Part shown: piece by piece, positions 53,281 to 61,970 of the stretch | Position numbering within the stretch: the stretch's first letter is position 1 | Layout: the number at the start of each line of letters is the position of its first letter | Source of the DNA: Clostridium aquiflavi | GTDB taxonomy: Bacteria; Bacillota; Clostridia; Clostridiales; Clostridiaceae | NCBI RefSeq assembly: GCF_031344075.1 | Contig: NZ_JAVJAN010000016.1 | Coordinates: 11,760 to 75,759, forward strand | Direction: 5' to 3' | Length of the DNA: 64,000 nt | Program-made: the position numbers and the translations under genes | Notes under the pieces: generated by a model | Told to the model about the DNA's origin: nothing | The model's input: only the letters and a program-made list of their open reading frames with translations | Database searches by the model: none

Positions 53281-53316
53281 AATAAAGTTGCTAAGAAATA
53301 ACTTAGCAACTTTATT
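53281..53316 (-). terminator. Terminator of efp
   Basis: Perfect 15-bp stem (AATAAAGTTGCTAAG) with a 6-base loop, 30 bases past the efp stop. Confidence 0.85.
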
Positions 53317-53346
53317 TAGTATTAAAACCTTAAATACATACAGAGC

Positions 53347-53904
53347 TTAAACTCTTTCCATGTATTCTCCTGTTCTAGTATCTATTCTTATAACATCGCC
53401 ATCGTTAACAAACATTGGAACATTAACTATTGCTCCTGTTTCAACTGTAGCTGGCTTTAATGAGTTTGTAGCTGTATTACCTTTAACACCTGGTTCAGTA
53501 TATGTTATTTGTAATTCAACAAAATTTGGTGCTTCTACTGAGAAAGCACTTCCTTTAAAGAATTTTATAACTGCAAACATATTTTCTTTTAAGAATTTTA
53601 TTGCATCTTCAACCTTTTCAGCATTTAAAGGAATTTGTTCAAAAGTTTCTTGATCCATGAAGTAATATAATTCTCCATCTGAATAAAGATATTGCATTTC
53701 TTTTCTTTCTATTACAGCTTCTTGTAATTTTTCAGTTGGATTAAATGTTCTATCTACAACTCCTCCTGAAATTACGTTTCTAAGCTTAGTTCTTACGAAG
53801 GCAGCTCCTTTACCTGGTTTTACATGTAAAAAATCTGTAACTGTAAACACTTGTCCATCGAACTCAAAAGTTACACCTTTTCTTAAGTCTCCTGCTGATA
53901 TCAT
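53347..53904 (-). CDS. efp: Translation elongation factor P
   Basis: A 185-residue EF-P that relieves ribosome stalling at polyproline. The ATG after GGAGGGATATTTA is used; the longer frame has five extra codons. Three beta-barrel domains are recognisable: DLRKGVTFEFDGQVFTVTDF then VKPGKGAAFVRTKLRN (the loop Lys of PGKGAAF is the site modified in other bacteria), the middle domain FKGSAFSVEAPNFVELQITY, and the C-terminal YTEPGVKGNTATNSLKPATV with RIDTRTGEYMERV. No modification genes (epmA/B or ymfI) are beside it. Confidence 0.98.
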   Translation of the reverse strand: MISAGDLRKGVTFEFDGQVFTVTDFLHVKPGKGAAFVRTKLRNVISGGVVDRTFNPTEKLQEAVIERKEMQYLYSDGELYYFMDQETFEQIPLNAEKVEDAIKFLKENMFAVIKFFKGSAFSVEAPNFVELQITYTEPGVKGNTATNSLKPATVETGAIVNVPMFVNDGDVIRIDTRTGEYMERV

Positions 53905-54095
53905 TAAATATCCCTCCAAAATTTATAAAATAATTACAATCTAAATTAATATTTATATACTAAAGTTCAATTGTTGTAAACTTCGACATAACAATGATAT
54001 TTTATCAAAAGAAAGAAATAATTGCAATTATTTCTCTCTACTTTAAATAAAAAAAGTCTACAAAATAATCATAAATAGCATAAAAATATTTTAAA

Positions 54096-54476
54096 TCACA
54101 TCTTTATATTGTTTTTACTTAATTCTATTATCAATGAACCACTGTCTTTATTATGCTCAATTTTATAATTCTTTATAGCATAATTTCTTAACTTAGATAG
54201 GCTTTCTAAAATCTCCTCTTTTTCACCTTCTATTTTTAAAGATACAATCCAATTGCCATCTTGTTGCTTTGCTCCTTCTAAAAGTTCAATATTATCAAAA
54301 TCTTTAAACTCAGAACTTATATTAGATATATTTTTATAGTCGTTTATAGTTACACTTTCTTTATATGACTCTTCTTTTTTTATAGTTAAATTAAATTTGT
54401 TTGTAGTATATAAAATCATACTTTGAAAACAAGACATAATAATTAGAATTATAGCTAATACTTTATTTCCTTTCAT
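54096..54476 (-). CDS. PilO-like small membrane protein of the pilus operon
   Basis: A 126-residue protein with one N-terminal membrane segment (KVLAIILIIMSCFQSMILYT) and a soluble domain of the size and pattern of PilO-type inner-membrane proteins (EFKDFDNIELLEGAKQQDGN, WIVSLKIEGEKEEILESLSK). Identification rests on position (last of a PilM-N-O-like trio), topology and the ferredoxin-like strand-helix pattern rather than clear similarity. In type IV pili, PilO pairs with PilN to connect the cytoplasmic motor to the envelope. Confidence 0.55.
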   Translation of the reverse strand: MKGNKVLAIILIIMSCFQSMILYTTNKFNLTIKKEESYKESVTINDYKNISNISSEFKDFDNIELLEGAKQQDGNWIVSLKIEGEKEEILESLSKLRNYAIKNYKIEHNKDSGSLIIELSKNNIKM

Positions 54477-54891
54477 TGTTCAATTCTACTCCTAATATAT
54501 AATTAGTATTGTCATTATTTATATTTTTTATATTAATATCACTATCTATTTTTTCTATTGCATCCATTTCATTTATTTTAAATTGTCCACCATCTTTATC
54601 TACGCATGCGCTTTCAATCTCATCTAAAAATATATTATTAATCCAACTTACTATATCATCACAATCAATACTACTTTCTTCAACTTCAATTTTATTATTA
54701 TCAGCATTATTTATTAAATTTGATTTATTTTCTCTAAAAATATATATATTTTTAAATGTCATTGGTAACAGAATAAGGTTTATTATTATAAATAAAAATT
54801 TTATTCTTTTTATGCTTTCTACTTCTTTTTGAATTTTCAAATCATAAAATTTTTTTGGAATGAAGTTCTCGTTTCTTATATATTTTTTCAT
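54463..54891 (-). CDS. PilN-like small membrane protein
   Basis: A 142-residue protein. The ATG seven bases after GAGG is preferred. It has the short cytoplasmic N-terminus NFIPKKFYDLKIQKEVESIK, like the conserved N-terminal NLLP-type motif that docks PilN on PilM, then one membrane segment (FLFIIINLILLPMTFKN-like) and a soluble acidic domain. It overlaps the PilM-like gene by 50 bases and the next gene by 14. Divergent, so the call depends on order and topology. Confidence 0.55.
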   Translation of the reverse strand: MKKYIRNENFIPKKFYDLKIQKEVESIKRIKFLFIIINLILLPMTFKNIYIFRENKSNLINNADNNKIEVEESSIDCDDIVSWINNIFLDEIESACVDKDGGQFKINEMDAIEKIDSDINIKNINNDNTNYILGVELNNERK

Positions 54892-55543
54892 ATAATACAT
54901 CCTCGCAATTAACATTCATTATTTTTATTTCTTTATTGGCACTATCAAAGGTAATTATATCTTTGTTTTTTATGTTTTTATCTATATAAAAAATACTTTC
55001 TTTATTTTCGCATAAACTCTCAAAATTATTTATTCTATTAATTAGATTATCAAGTTCATTTTCAACAAAGGCACGATTAAACTTTCCATTTACCAATTCG
55101 ATGTAATAATAAAATCCATAAAAATAAACTATACAATTAGAATTTAATGCATTTTTTCCTAATAAATTTACAATTATATCTTTAATAATAAATTGAACTG
55201 GAATAACCTTTATGTTGCTGGACCCTTTAGATAATATTTCTAATCTCTTTCCACCTTTTATAGAATAAATTGATACTAATCCATTTTTCTTATCATAATC
55301 ATAATGGTATAATATATCCTCATTCTTGTGGAATTCTTTATTTAACTTAAATTCAACATATTCATATATGTGTGATTTTTTTATATTTTCAGTAAAGTGT
55401 CTTGAATATAATTCTTCTTCAATTATTATGAATTCTCTATTTTTACTCATTAATTTTTCAATTTCTTCAAACTGTTCAAATAAGTATTCTTTGTCCTTAT
55501 ATATAAAGGCATGTTTTTTCATAATTAAAACTGATTTTTTCAT
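54842..55543 (-). CDS. PilM-like cytoplasmic protein
   Basis: A 233-residue soluble protein, much shorter than PilM (about 350). The parts seen, an acidic N-terminal region (MKKHAFIYKDKEYLFEQFEE), VEFKLNKEFHKNEDILYHYD and the VIPVQFIIKDIIVNLLGKNA region, resemble the second half of the actin-like PilM fold, but a clear ATP-binding signature is missing. By position it should be the cytoplasmic partner of the PilN-like protein. Identification is tentative. Confidence 0.5.
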   Translation of the reverse strand: MKKSVLIMKKHAFIYKDKEYLFEQFEEIEKLMSKNREFIIIEEELYSRHFTENIKKSHIYEYVEFKLNKEFHKNEDILYHYDYDKKNGLVSIYSIKGGKRLEILSKGSSNIKVIPVQFIIKDIIVNLLGKNALNSNCIVYFYGFYYYIELVNGKFNRAFVENELDNLINRINNFESLCENKESIFYIDKNIKNKDIITFDSANKEIKIMNVNCEDVLYEKIYKKRELHSKKIL

Positions 55544-55590
55544 AATCCACTTCCTTAATACTTTAAATCTTTTTTAAATTATTAACTTTT

Positions 55591-55989
55591 TTATTTTTCA
55601 CTATTCATATCTATATTTCTATATATTGGAATTAAAAATATTTTATTTCCATCAAATATATATTTTAATTCTCTACATATGTTCTTCTCTGTTAATAAAT
55701 AAAATTTATCTTTTTCTATTTTGTACTTTAATTCATTAGTATCATTTTTTATATTAAAATTTTCAATAAAGATTTCTTCATTCTTCATTTTGTTTAATTC
55801 TTTATTAAAGTTTAGTAATGCTTTCTCTTCATTTTGTAATAAGCTATATCTGTCTCCATCATTATTGTATAGATATGACATCTCATTATTATTTTTCATA
55901 ACTATAAAACTACAGCTACTTATAAGCATAACTATTGAAAATGCTAAAAGTGTACTTATAATAATATTTCCTTTACTTTTTATATACAT
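55591..55989 (-). CDS. Pilin-like protein without Glu5 (PilX/GspK-type position)
   Basis: A 132-residue protein with a short leader ending KSKG and the hydrophobic segment NIIISTLLAFSIVMLISSCS. The fifth residue after the expected cleavage is Ser, not Glu, a feature of GspK-type tip pseudopilins. The rest is small and charged (LLQNEEKALLNFNKELNKMK). It overlaps the preceding pilin-like gene by 10 bases. Function: probably minor tip subunit. Confidence 0.6.
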   Translation of the reverse strand: MYIKSKGNIIISTLLAFSIVMLISSCSFIVMKNNNEMSYLYNNDGDRYSLLQNEEKALLNFNKELNKMKNEEIFIENFNIKNDTNELKYKIEKDKFYLLTEKNICRELKYIFDGNKIFLIPIYRNIDMNSEK

Positions 55990-56435
55990 CTAATAAATTC
56001 CCTTCCACTTTTATCAATTATCTTTAAATAGATTAATTTATCTTTTTGTATGACCTTAAAATCTTTAACTTCTTTAAGTAATATATTAGGGGATATTCTT
56101 CCTGGGTACTTTGCACCTAATGATTCTTTATCACTTCTAATATTCTTACTTATCAAAACATTATCTTTGTCCCTATAAAGGATTAAATATGTTTCACCAA
56201 ATTCTATATCTCTTATTATGTCTTTTTGCAATATTGAATCTAGATTTATATAAAAGTTTTGCATTTTATTATATACTCTACTGATTTCTTGATTTTGTAT
56301 ATATACTTTATAACTATCAAAAATTAAGTTAGTTGATATAAGAAATATTATTGTTGTAAAAAAAATATACACCATTGATTCTATAATGGTAAATCCATTT
56401 GAATTTTTACTTATCATTCTTTTATTTCTAAACAT
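55980..56435 (-). CDS. Minor pilin-like protein (PilW/ComGF-like)
   Basis: A 151-residue protein with leader MFRNKRMISKNSNG followed by FTIIESMVYIFFTTIIFLIS, a prepilin methylation motif with Glu5. The C-terminal part (LYRDKDNVLISKNIRSDKES, KDKLIYLKIIDKSGREFIRC) is beta-rich, as in PilW/GspJ. It overlaps the upstream pilin-like gene by eight bases. Confidence 0.7.
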   Translation of the reverse strand: MFRNKRMISKNSNGFTIIESMVYIFFTTIIFLISTNLIFDSYKVYIQNQEISRVYNKMQNFYINLDSILQKDIIRDIEFGETYLILYRDKDNVLISKNIRSDKESLGAKYPGRISPNILLKEVKDFKVIQKDKLIYLKIIDKSGREFIRCI

Positions 56436-56856
56436 ACTCCATCCACCACATTTTTATAAAACTTTCTTCTATATCAACTTGAATATTGTCTTTATTAATA
56501 AGTCCTTTGATTAAAATTTCAATTTTATAATCATCTTCTTTAAGTTTAGAGATTTTAATATCATTTCCTTTTGTTAAATCCAAAATTTCTGTATTAGTTA
56601 ACTCTTCAAAAAAGTTTTCATCAAAACTTAATGTTAACGGTTCTTTATTTAGTGTGTCTTTTAGTTTATTCATTTTATTATTATATTTTAATTCATTGGT
56701 AATATTATATATTGCTCTATTTAGCTCTTCTCTTAACATTCTTTCTTTTAATATACGATTATTATGAATATAAGTACTTATTGAGAAGATTATAATTAAA
56801 CTCAACATAAATAATGCTGCAATAGCTTCTATTAAAATACTTCCTTTACTTTTCAA
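56428..56856 (-). CDS. Minor pilin-like protein (PilV/GspI-like)
   Basis: A 142-residue protein whose N-terminus MKSKG-SILIEAIAALFMLSLIII fits the prepilin pattern with Glu5 after the Gly, but with Ser instead of Phe at +1. After the hydrophobic segment it has a coiled/charged region (HNNRILKERMLREELNRAIY) and a small beta domain ending WWMEYV. Position and size suit PilV/GspI. Confidence 0.7.
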   Translation of the reverse strand: MKSKGSILIEAIAALFMLSLIIIFSISTYIHNNRILKERMLREELNRAIYNITNELKYNNKMNKLKDTLNKEPLTLSFDENFFEELTNTEILDLTKGNDIKISKLKEDDYKIEILIKGLINKDNIQVDIEESFIKMWWMEYV

Positions 56857-56887
56857 TCTTATTTCCTTTCTAAAAATTTATATACTT

Positions 56888-57325
56888 TTAAAAGCCACTA
56901 ATATTGATAGGATCAATGCCTGTTGCTATAGTAACCTTATATATATTATTTTTATTATCTTGAAACACTATAGTTTTTCCTTGCTTTATGTGACCATTGG
57001 ATCTTACTTGTATACAATCATTTTTACTAATGATTCTTATTTTTCTTGGTAAAACAACTTGTTTTACTGTTGTTAGGCCATCTTTTCCAAATAAAATTCT
57101 ATTTCGTATATTATCTATTTGAATTTCACCACTTTTTCTATTCTTCTTACAATAAGCTTTACTATAAGATAATAAATTTTCTACATCATAAAGAGCTGAT
57201 TTGCTTTCTATATCATTTGAAATGGTAGAATGTATATCTTTTACTGATAAAGTTAAAGAAAATATTATTAAAATTATTGATAAACTTGCTACGACTTCTA
57301 TTAAGGTAAATCCCTTTTTCTTCAT
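56888..57325 (-). CDS. Type IV prepilin / GspH-like pilin
   Basis: A 145-residue protein with the classic prepilin signature MKKKG-FTLIEVVASLSIILIIF and Glu5. The soluble part (DVENLLSYSKAYCKKNRKSG, GEIQIDNIRNRILFGKDGLT, VVLPRKIRIISKND) is consistent with GspH/FimT-type pilins. It is the most canonical pilin of the operon, 4 bases from the GspF gene. Confidence 0.78.
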   Translation of the reverse strand: MKKKGFTLIEVVASLSIILIIFSLTLSVKDIHSTISNDIESKSALYDVENLLSYSKAYCKKNRKSGEIQIDNIRNRILFGKDGLTTVKQVVLPRKIRIISKNDCIQVRSNGHIKQGKTIVFQDNKNNIYKVTIATGIDPINISGF

Positions 57326-58398
57326 TTAATCGCTCCTATTTTTAAGCTATCAAATAAAGGAAGAATAAAAATCATAAAAAATACTGTAATAACTATTGAT
57401 ATAAATATTATAAGAAATGGTTGTAATAAACTTAAGTATTTATTAATTGTTCTAATTAAAGATTCTTCTAACGTTAAACTTAGTTCTTTTAAAGCTTCTC
57501 CTATAGATCCACTTTCTTCCCTTACCTTTATTACAGCAATTGTATATTTAGAAAATATATTTGTGTCAGTTATTGCTTCACTTAATGTACTTCCTTTTAA
57601 TATATCTTCATTAATTTTATTAAGTTTGTCACTTATATAATTAAAATTCATACTATCTGAACAATACCTGAGTCCATACGAAATATTCATTCCACTATTA
57701 ACAATAATAGATAATATAAATACAATTACATACTCTAAAAACTTGTTAAAAATCTTGAAATTACTTAATAAACTTACATATCTTTTGTCTATTAATCTCC
57801 TTATACTTATGAATGGTATAAAAACTCCCCAGCATAGAAAAGATATAAAATTTAAAAGTGGATTTTCTTTTATATAATTACTTAATTCATATATTTTTTC
57901 ACAACTAAAAGGTGGTTTTATTCCTATTGATAAATAAATACTATGAAAATTAGGTATAACTACTAAAGTTAAAAATACCATTAGTGCTAATATGCTTATC
58001 ATTAATATCATTGGATATGTTAATGAACTTATAATATATTTATTTATAAAAGCTCTTTTTCCATAGTAATTTTTTAGCGTTTTTAAAGCTTCATATAGCT
58101 TTCCTGAATTTTCTCCTATAGATATTATTCCTATAAAAAACTTAGGATATAATTCTCTTTTTTCATCGAAAGCGTTAGATAATGTCATTCCATTTTCTAT
58201 GTTTTTAACAATATCACTAATACTTCTTTTGTACTCTTTAGTTAATGTAACTTCTTTTATTAAATTTAAAGATTCATTTATTTTTATTCCATCTTTATAT
58301 AATTGTGCTAAGCTTCCAGATATCAAACTTAATTCATTGTAGTTTATTTTCTTGTACCTTTTGTTAAGAAAACAATTTATTTTCTTAAAGATACTCAT
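57322..58398 (-). CDS. Type II secretion/type IV pilus inner-membrane platform (GspF/PilC)
   Basis: A 358-residue protein with the repeated GspF domain: two copies separated by a hydrophobic segment, each with the pattern LSLISGSLAQLYKDGIKINE and later IVFILSIIVNSGMNISYGLR. Hydrophobic segments cover about 125-150, 175-200 and 330-350. It contacts the ATPase and organises pilus assembly. It overlaps the ATPase gene by 14 bases and the pilin gene by 4. Confidence 0.92.
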   Translation of the reverse strand: MSIFKKINCFLNKRYKKINYNELSLISGSLAQLYKDGIKINESLNLIKEVTLTKEYKRSISDIVKNIENGMTLSNAFDEKRELYPKFFIGIISIGENSGKLYEALKTLKNYYGKRAFINKYIISSLTYPMILMISILALMVFLTLVVIPNFHSIYLSIGIKPPFSCEKIYELSNYIKENPLLNFISFLCWGVFIPFISIRRLIDKRYVSLLSNFKIFNKFLEYVIVFILSIIVNSGMNISYGLRYCSDSMNFNYISDKLNKINEDILKGSTLSEAITDTNIFSKYTIAVIKVREESGSIGEALKELSLTLEESLIRTINKYLSLLQPFLIIFISIVITVFFMIFILPLFDSLKIGAIK

Positions 58399-59761
58399 TT
58401 AATCCTTCTCCTTTCATAAATCTTACATAATCTTCATAGGATATTTGTCCTCTCTTTAATAACTTTTCTAAATCATCTTTCATTCCAATATTAGATAAAC
58501 AGTACTTGTCTTTATAAATATCGACTTCATCATATTCCTTATCTAAAAAATATACAGCACTTATAAGTTTTCTTGATTCATATCCAGAATAATTACATTT
58601 TGAACAACCAGTTTTTTTATATAATTTAATTCCTTTATAATCATTTTTAATATCTTCCTTTTTACAATTTTCACATAGTATTTTTATTAATCTTTGAGAT
58701 ATTATTCCCACAATTGAATCTCTAAGTAAGTAAGGTTTTACCCCCATATCCTCAAGTCTAAAAAAGACTTCTCTTGGTGTTGATGTATGAATAGTGGTGT
58801 ACACTTTATGCCCTGTTATCGATGCTCTTACAGACATAGATGCTGTCTCTTCATCTCTAACCTCTCCAACCATAATAACGTCTGGATCTTGCCTTAATAT
58901 GTTTTTTAAACCATTTGAAAAATTTATATCTAATTTCTTATTTAAGCTCATTTGATTGATATTTGGAATGATTGCTTCCACTGGGTCTTCTAGAGTTGTT
59001 ATATTAATATCTTCTTTATTGATTTCTTTCAATATAGTATACAGAGTTGTCGATTTCCCGCTTCCAGTTGGTCCATTAACTAAAACTAGACCTTTCTTTA
59101 ATGACATAATCTTTCTTATTAATTCTATTTTTTCTTTTGAAAAATATAGATCTTCTAATTTATAATTAAAATTTTCGCTATATAGTATTCTTATAACTAT
59201 TTTTTCACCATAAACTACAGGAATAGATGAAACTCTTAAATCATAATTATTATTGTTATAATTTATAAGTATTTTTCCATCTTGTGGTTTTCTCCTTTCT
59301 GATATATCCATATTAGCTTTAAGTTTTATTTTTGAAGCTAAAGTTAGGTATTCAGATAAAAGCATTTTGTGAACTAAAATTAATCCACCATTAATTCTAT
59401 ATCTTATATCTACTTCTTTTTCGCATGGTTCAAAATGTATATCACTAGCATTCCTTAAAATAGCATTATAAATCAAAGTATTTTCTATATCTTCATCTTC
59501 TACTTTAAATATAATATCTCTTAAATAGTCATAATTTTGTTTACTTATTTCTTTTAAGACAATTTTATTATTATAAATAAACCTTAAGTATTCTTCTGCT
59601 TCATCTTTTATTTCATGTCCCAATACAATAGTTGTACTTTTTTCTTGTTTTATAGGAATAACTTTATATTTGTCAGATATCTTTTTACTTATCCTTCTTG
59701 AAATGCTCACATCTACATCTCTAATTTTATATTCAATTATATTTATACCTCCCTTCATCAT
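58385..59761 (-). CDS. Pilus assembly / type II secretion ATPase (PilB/GspE)
   Basis: A 458-residue secretion ATPase. Walker A is GLVLVNGPTGSGKSTTLYTI (about 226-245), the Asp box NITTLEDPVEAIIPNINQM, Walker B DPDVIMVGEVRDEETASMSV, and the His box TGHKVYTTIHTSTPREVFFRL. Two CxxC pairs (CENCKKEDIKN and CSKCNYSGYESR) near the C-terminus bind zinc, as in GspE. It is shorter than PilB because the N-terminal domain is small. It has the highest similarity to the family in this operon and is the first gene; the start (two adjacent ATGs) has only a distant GAGGG. Confidence 0.93.
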   Translation of the reverse strand: MMKGGINIIEYKIRDVDVSISRRISKKISDKYKVIPIKQEKSTTIVLGHEIKDEAEEYLRFIYNNKIVLKEISKQNYDYLRDIIFKVEDEDIENTLIYNAILRNASDIHFEPCEKEVDIRYRINGGLILVHKMLLSEYLTLASKIKLKANMDISERRKPQDGKILINYNNNNYDLRVSSIPVVYGEKIVIRILYSENFNYKLEDLYFSKEKIELIRKIMSLKKGLVLVNGPTGSGKSTTLYTILKEINKEDINITTLEDPVEAIIPNINQMSLNKKLDINFSNGLKNILRQDPDVIMVGEVRDEETASMSVRASITGHKVYTTIHTSTPREVFFRLEDMGVKPYLLRDSIVGIISQRLIKILCENCKKEDIKNDYKGIKLYKKTGCSKCNYSGYESRKLISAVYFLDKEYDEVDIYKDKYCLSNIGMKDDLEKLLKRGQISYEDYVRFMKGEGLNEYL

Positions 59762-59808
59762 TATTAAGTACTATACCCTCTTAATGTAAATATATTCAAA
59801 AAATAGTA

Positions 59809-59852
59809 AAAACGCTAAAATCAAAGAGGTTACTCTCTAATTTCAGCGTTTT
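59809..59852 (-). terminator. Terminator of the lipoprotein gene
   Basis: Stem of 8 perfect base pairs (AAAACGCT) extended by partly paired AAAT/GAG parts, directly after the stop of 59856-60860. Confidence 0.75.
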
Positions 59853-59855
59853 AAT

Positions 59856-60860
59856 TTATTCATTAAATTTTATAAAATCATAATCATTAGCTTTATCTGA
59901 TACTAAGCTTATTGTCTTATCCTCAGAGCAACTGTATACAGCTTTCTTTTTTGAACTATTATCTTTACCTATAAATAAAATCTCTCCATTTTCACCAATG
60001 CTTAATCCCTTACCTACTTCTACTATTGAAGGAAAGTCAAATACTACTCTTTGCACCTTATTTCCATTCACTTTATAAAGGGACTCCTTATCATTATAAG
60101 CTTTTCCAACAAAATATATTTCATCATTCTTAATTATAACATCCTGTAATAACTCAATTTTATCAGTTAATAATACTACTTCATTATTAGATTTATTAAG
60201 CATCATCAGCTCTTTATTATTATCAAAATCTATTTGTAAAAAGATAATATTTTCTTTTGAAGATTTTATAAATCCTAGATATCCTTCATCTATTTTATAA
60301 ATAAGATTTTCTTTATTGTTATCTAAATCATATGTGAAAACTCCATTTATACCATCACTACTGATTCCATAATAGAGAATGATATTTTCATCATACCAGT
60401 CATATAAAACACCTGACACAGATACTTTAGAATTAATTTTCATTTCTTTGTTTTTATCTGTTTCAAATACTTTTAAATGTAAACCTTCATCTTCTATAAA
60501 GTATGATATATATTTTCCATTAGGGGATATTTTTATGTCTGTAAATTCTCTATCTTTTACTTCATTTTTTTCTCCGTTATGTACAATATAATATTTTTTA
60601 TCTTCACTGTATATATAATTAGAACTTGATTTGTCATAAGCTACTACTGCTTTATTTGGTTCGTATAATTTATATTCATCTTCTTTGTAATTATATAAGT
60701 TATACTTATCTTCTTCATATTTTAATATTGTACCTTGGTTAATTTGTAATTCCTCTGCTACGCTAATAGGTTCATCATTCTTAGATGAACATCCTAGCAT
60801 CAGCAGAGGTACAACAATCAATACTAAAATACTCATTTTTTTCTTTTTTAACACGTTCAT
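59856..60860 (-). CDS. Lipoprotein with beta-propeller-like repeats
   Basis: A 334-residue lipoprotein. The ATG after TTGAGGGGATAAAA gives a lipobox LMLGC at residues about 19-23 after a Lys-rich start; longer open sequence upstream has no ribosome site. The mature part shows repeated strand-turn units (KISPNGKYISYFIEDEGLHL, YDWYDENIILYYGISSDGIN, GKGLSIGENGEILFIGKDNS) as in TolB-like beta-propellers. It would be anchored outside the membrane. It lies between the pilus operon and dapF but is separated by its own terminator from the former. Function unknown. Confidence 0.8.
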   Translation of the reverse strand: MNVLKKKKMSILVLIVVPLLMLGCSSKNDEPISVAEELQINQGTILKYEEDKYNLYNYKEDEYKLYEPNKAVVAYDKSSSNYIYSEDKKYYIVHNGEKNEVKDREFTDIKISPNGKYISYFIEDEGLHLKVFETDKNKEMKINSKVSVSGVLYDWYDENIILYYGISSDGINGVFTYDLDNNKENLIYKIDEGYLGFIKSSKENIIFLQIDFDNNKELMMLNKSNNEVVLLTDKIELLQDVIIKNDEIYFVGKAYNDKESLYKVNGNKVQRVVFDFPSIVEVGKGLSIGENGEILFIGKDNSSKKKAVYSCSEDKTISLVSDKANDYDFIKFNE

Positions 60861-60885
60861 TTTTATCCCCTCAATTAATTTATCA

Positions 60886-61707
60886 CTATAAAATAATATT
60901 TCCTTTACAAATAAATTCTGCTGGTCCACTCATATATACTCCATCTTCTAGAACTTCTATTATAAGATTTCCACCTGGAGCTTTTACAAATATCTTTTCT
61001 CCATTTACATAGCCTAATTTCTTTGCAACTACAGCTGAAGCACAACATCCAGTACCACAAGCAAGCGTTGCTCCAGCACCTCTTTCCCATGTATTTACAC
61101 GTATATGATTTTTATCATTAACCTTTACAAAATTAACATTAGTTCCTTCTTTAAATAAAGAGAATTTTTCTATCTTTTCTCCATTTTCAACCTCATATTC
61201 CTGATTCTTTTCAAAAATAACAGTATGGGGGACACCCATTAGTAAAGTTGTCAGATTATATTTTTCTTTATCTATAACAACTTCTTCATCAATTAATTCT
61301 TCTAAATTATTTAATGGTATATCTTTTCCATCAAAAGATGGTTTTCCCATATACACTTTTACATATTCTACTTTATCATCTCTTAGTATTAATTCTATTT
61401 CCTTAATGCCATCTCCTGTTTCAACCGGAAACTTAATACTATCTATGATTTTATTTTCATAAATATACTTTCCAAAACATCTTATTGCATTTCCACACAT
61501 ATTTGCTCTAGAACCATCAGAATTTATAATAACCATTTTAGCTGTTGAATTTTTTGATTTTCTAACAATAATTAAACCATCAGCTCCAATTCCAAAATGT
61601 CTATTACAAACTTTTTGTGCTAAATCACATTCATCTTTAATTTCATAATTAAAGTCTTCAATAAAAATAAAATCATTTCCTGCTCCATGCATTTTATAAA
61701 ATTCCAT
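60886..61707 (-). CDS. dapF: Diaminopimelate epimerase
   Basis: A 273-residue cofactor-independent epimerase that makes meso-diaminopimelate for lysine and peptidoglycan. The two catalytic Cys are in NMCGNAIRCFGKYI (about 68-81) and LACGTGCCASAVVAKKLG (about 217-234). N-terminal KMHGAGNDFIFIEDF is typical. Length is normal. It is transcribed with the lipoprotein gene, 25 bases apart. Confidence 0.97.
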   Translation of the reverse strand: MEFYKMHGAGNDFIFIEDFNYEIKDECDLAQKVCNRHFGIGADGLIIVRKSKNSTAKMVIINSDGSRANMCGNAIRCFGKYIYENKIIDSIKFPVETGDGIKEIELILRDDKVEYVKVYMGKPSFDGKDIPLNNLEELIDEEVVIDKEKYNLTTLLMGVPHTVIFEKNQEYEVENGEKIEKFSLFKEGTNVNFVKVNDKNHIRVNTWERGAGATLACGTGCCASAVVAKKLGYVNGEKIFVKAPGGNLIIEVLEDGVYMSGPAEFICKGNIIL

Positions 61708-61970
61708 TTTAGTATCTCCCCCAATCTATTTTCATTTTACTTAAATAAATATTAACAATTTAACTTAATGCCCCAATAGAATTTGAACTTGCCTTATACT
61801 AAATTATTAATAATATCTTAAAATATAACGTTAAATTTTTTAATTTTTATGAATAAAATATAATTGCTTTGCTATGTAATATCAATATTTGATAATAAAG
61901 CAATTATAATGTTATACTATCTTAAAGGCATTATTTTTTGCCTAGTCGCACTAAGAAAGGACGAATTACA
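61708..61970. other. Divergent promoter region of dapF and rqcH
   Basis: It contains a 10-bp hairpin (61861-61870 with 61897-61906) and no reading frame of note. Promoters for both genes must lie here. Confidence 0.4.
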
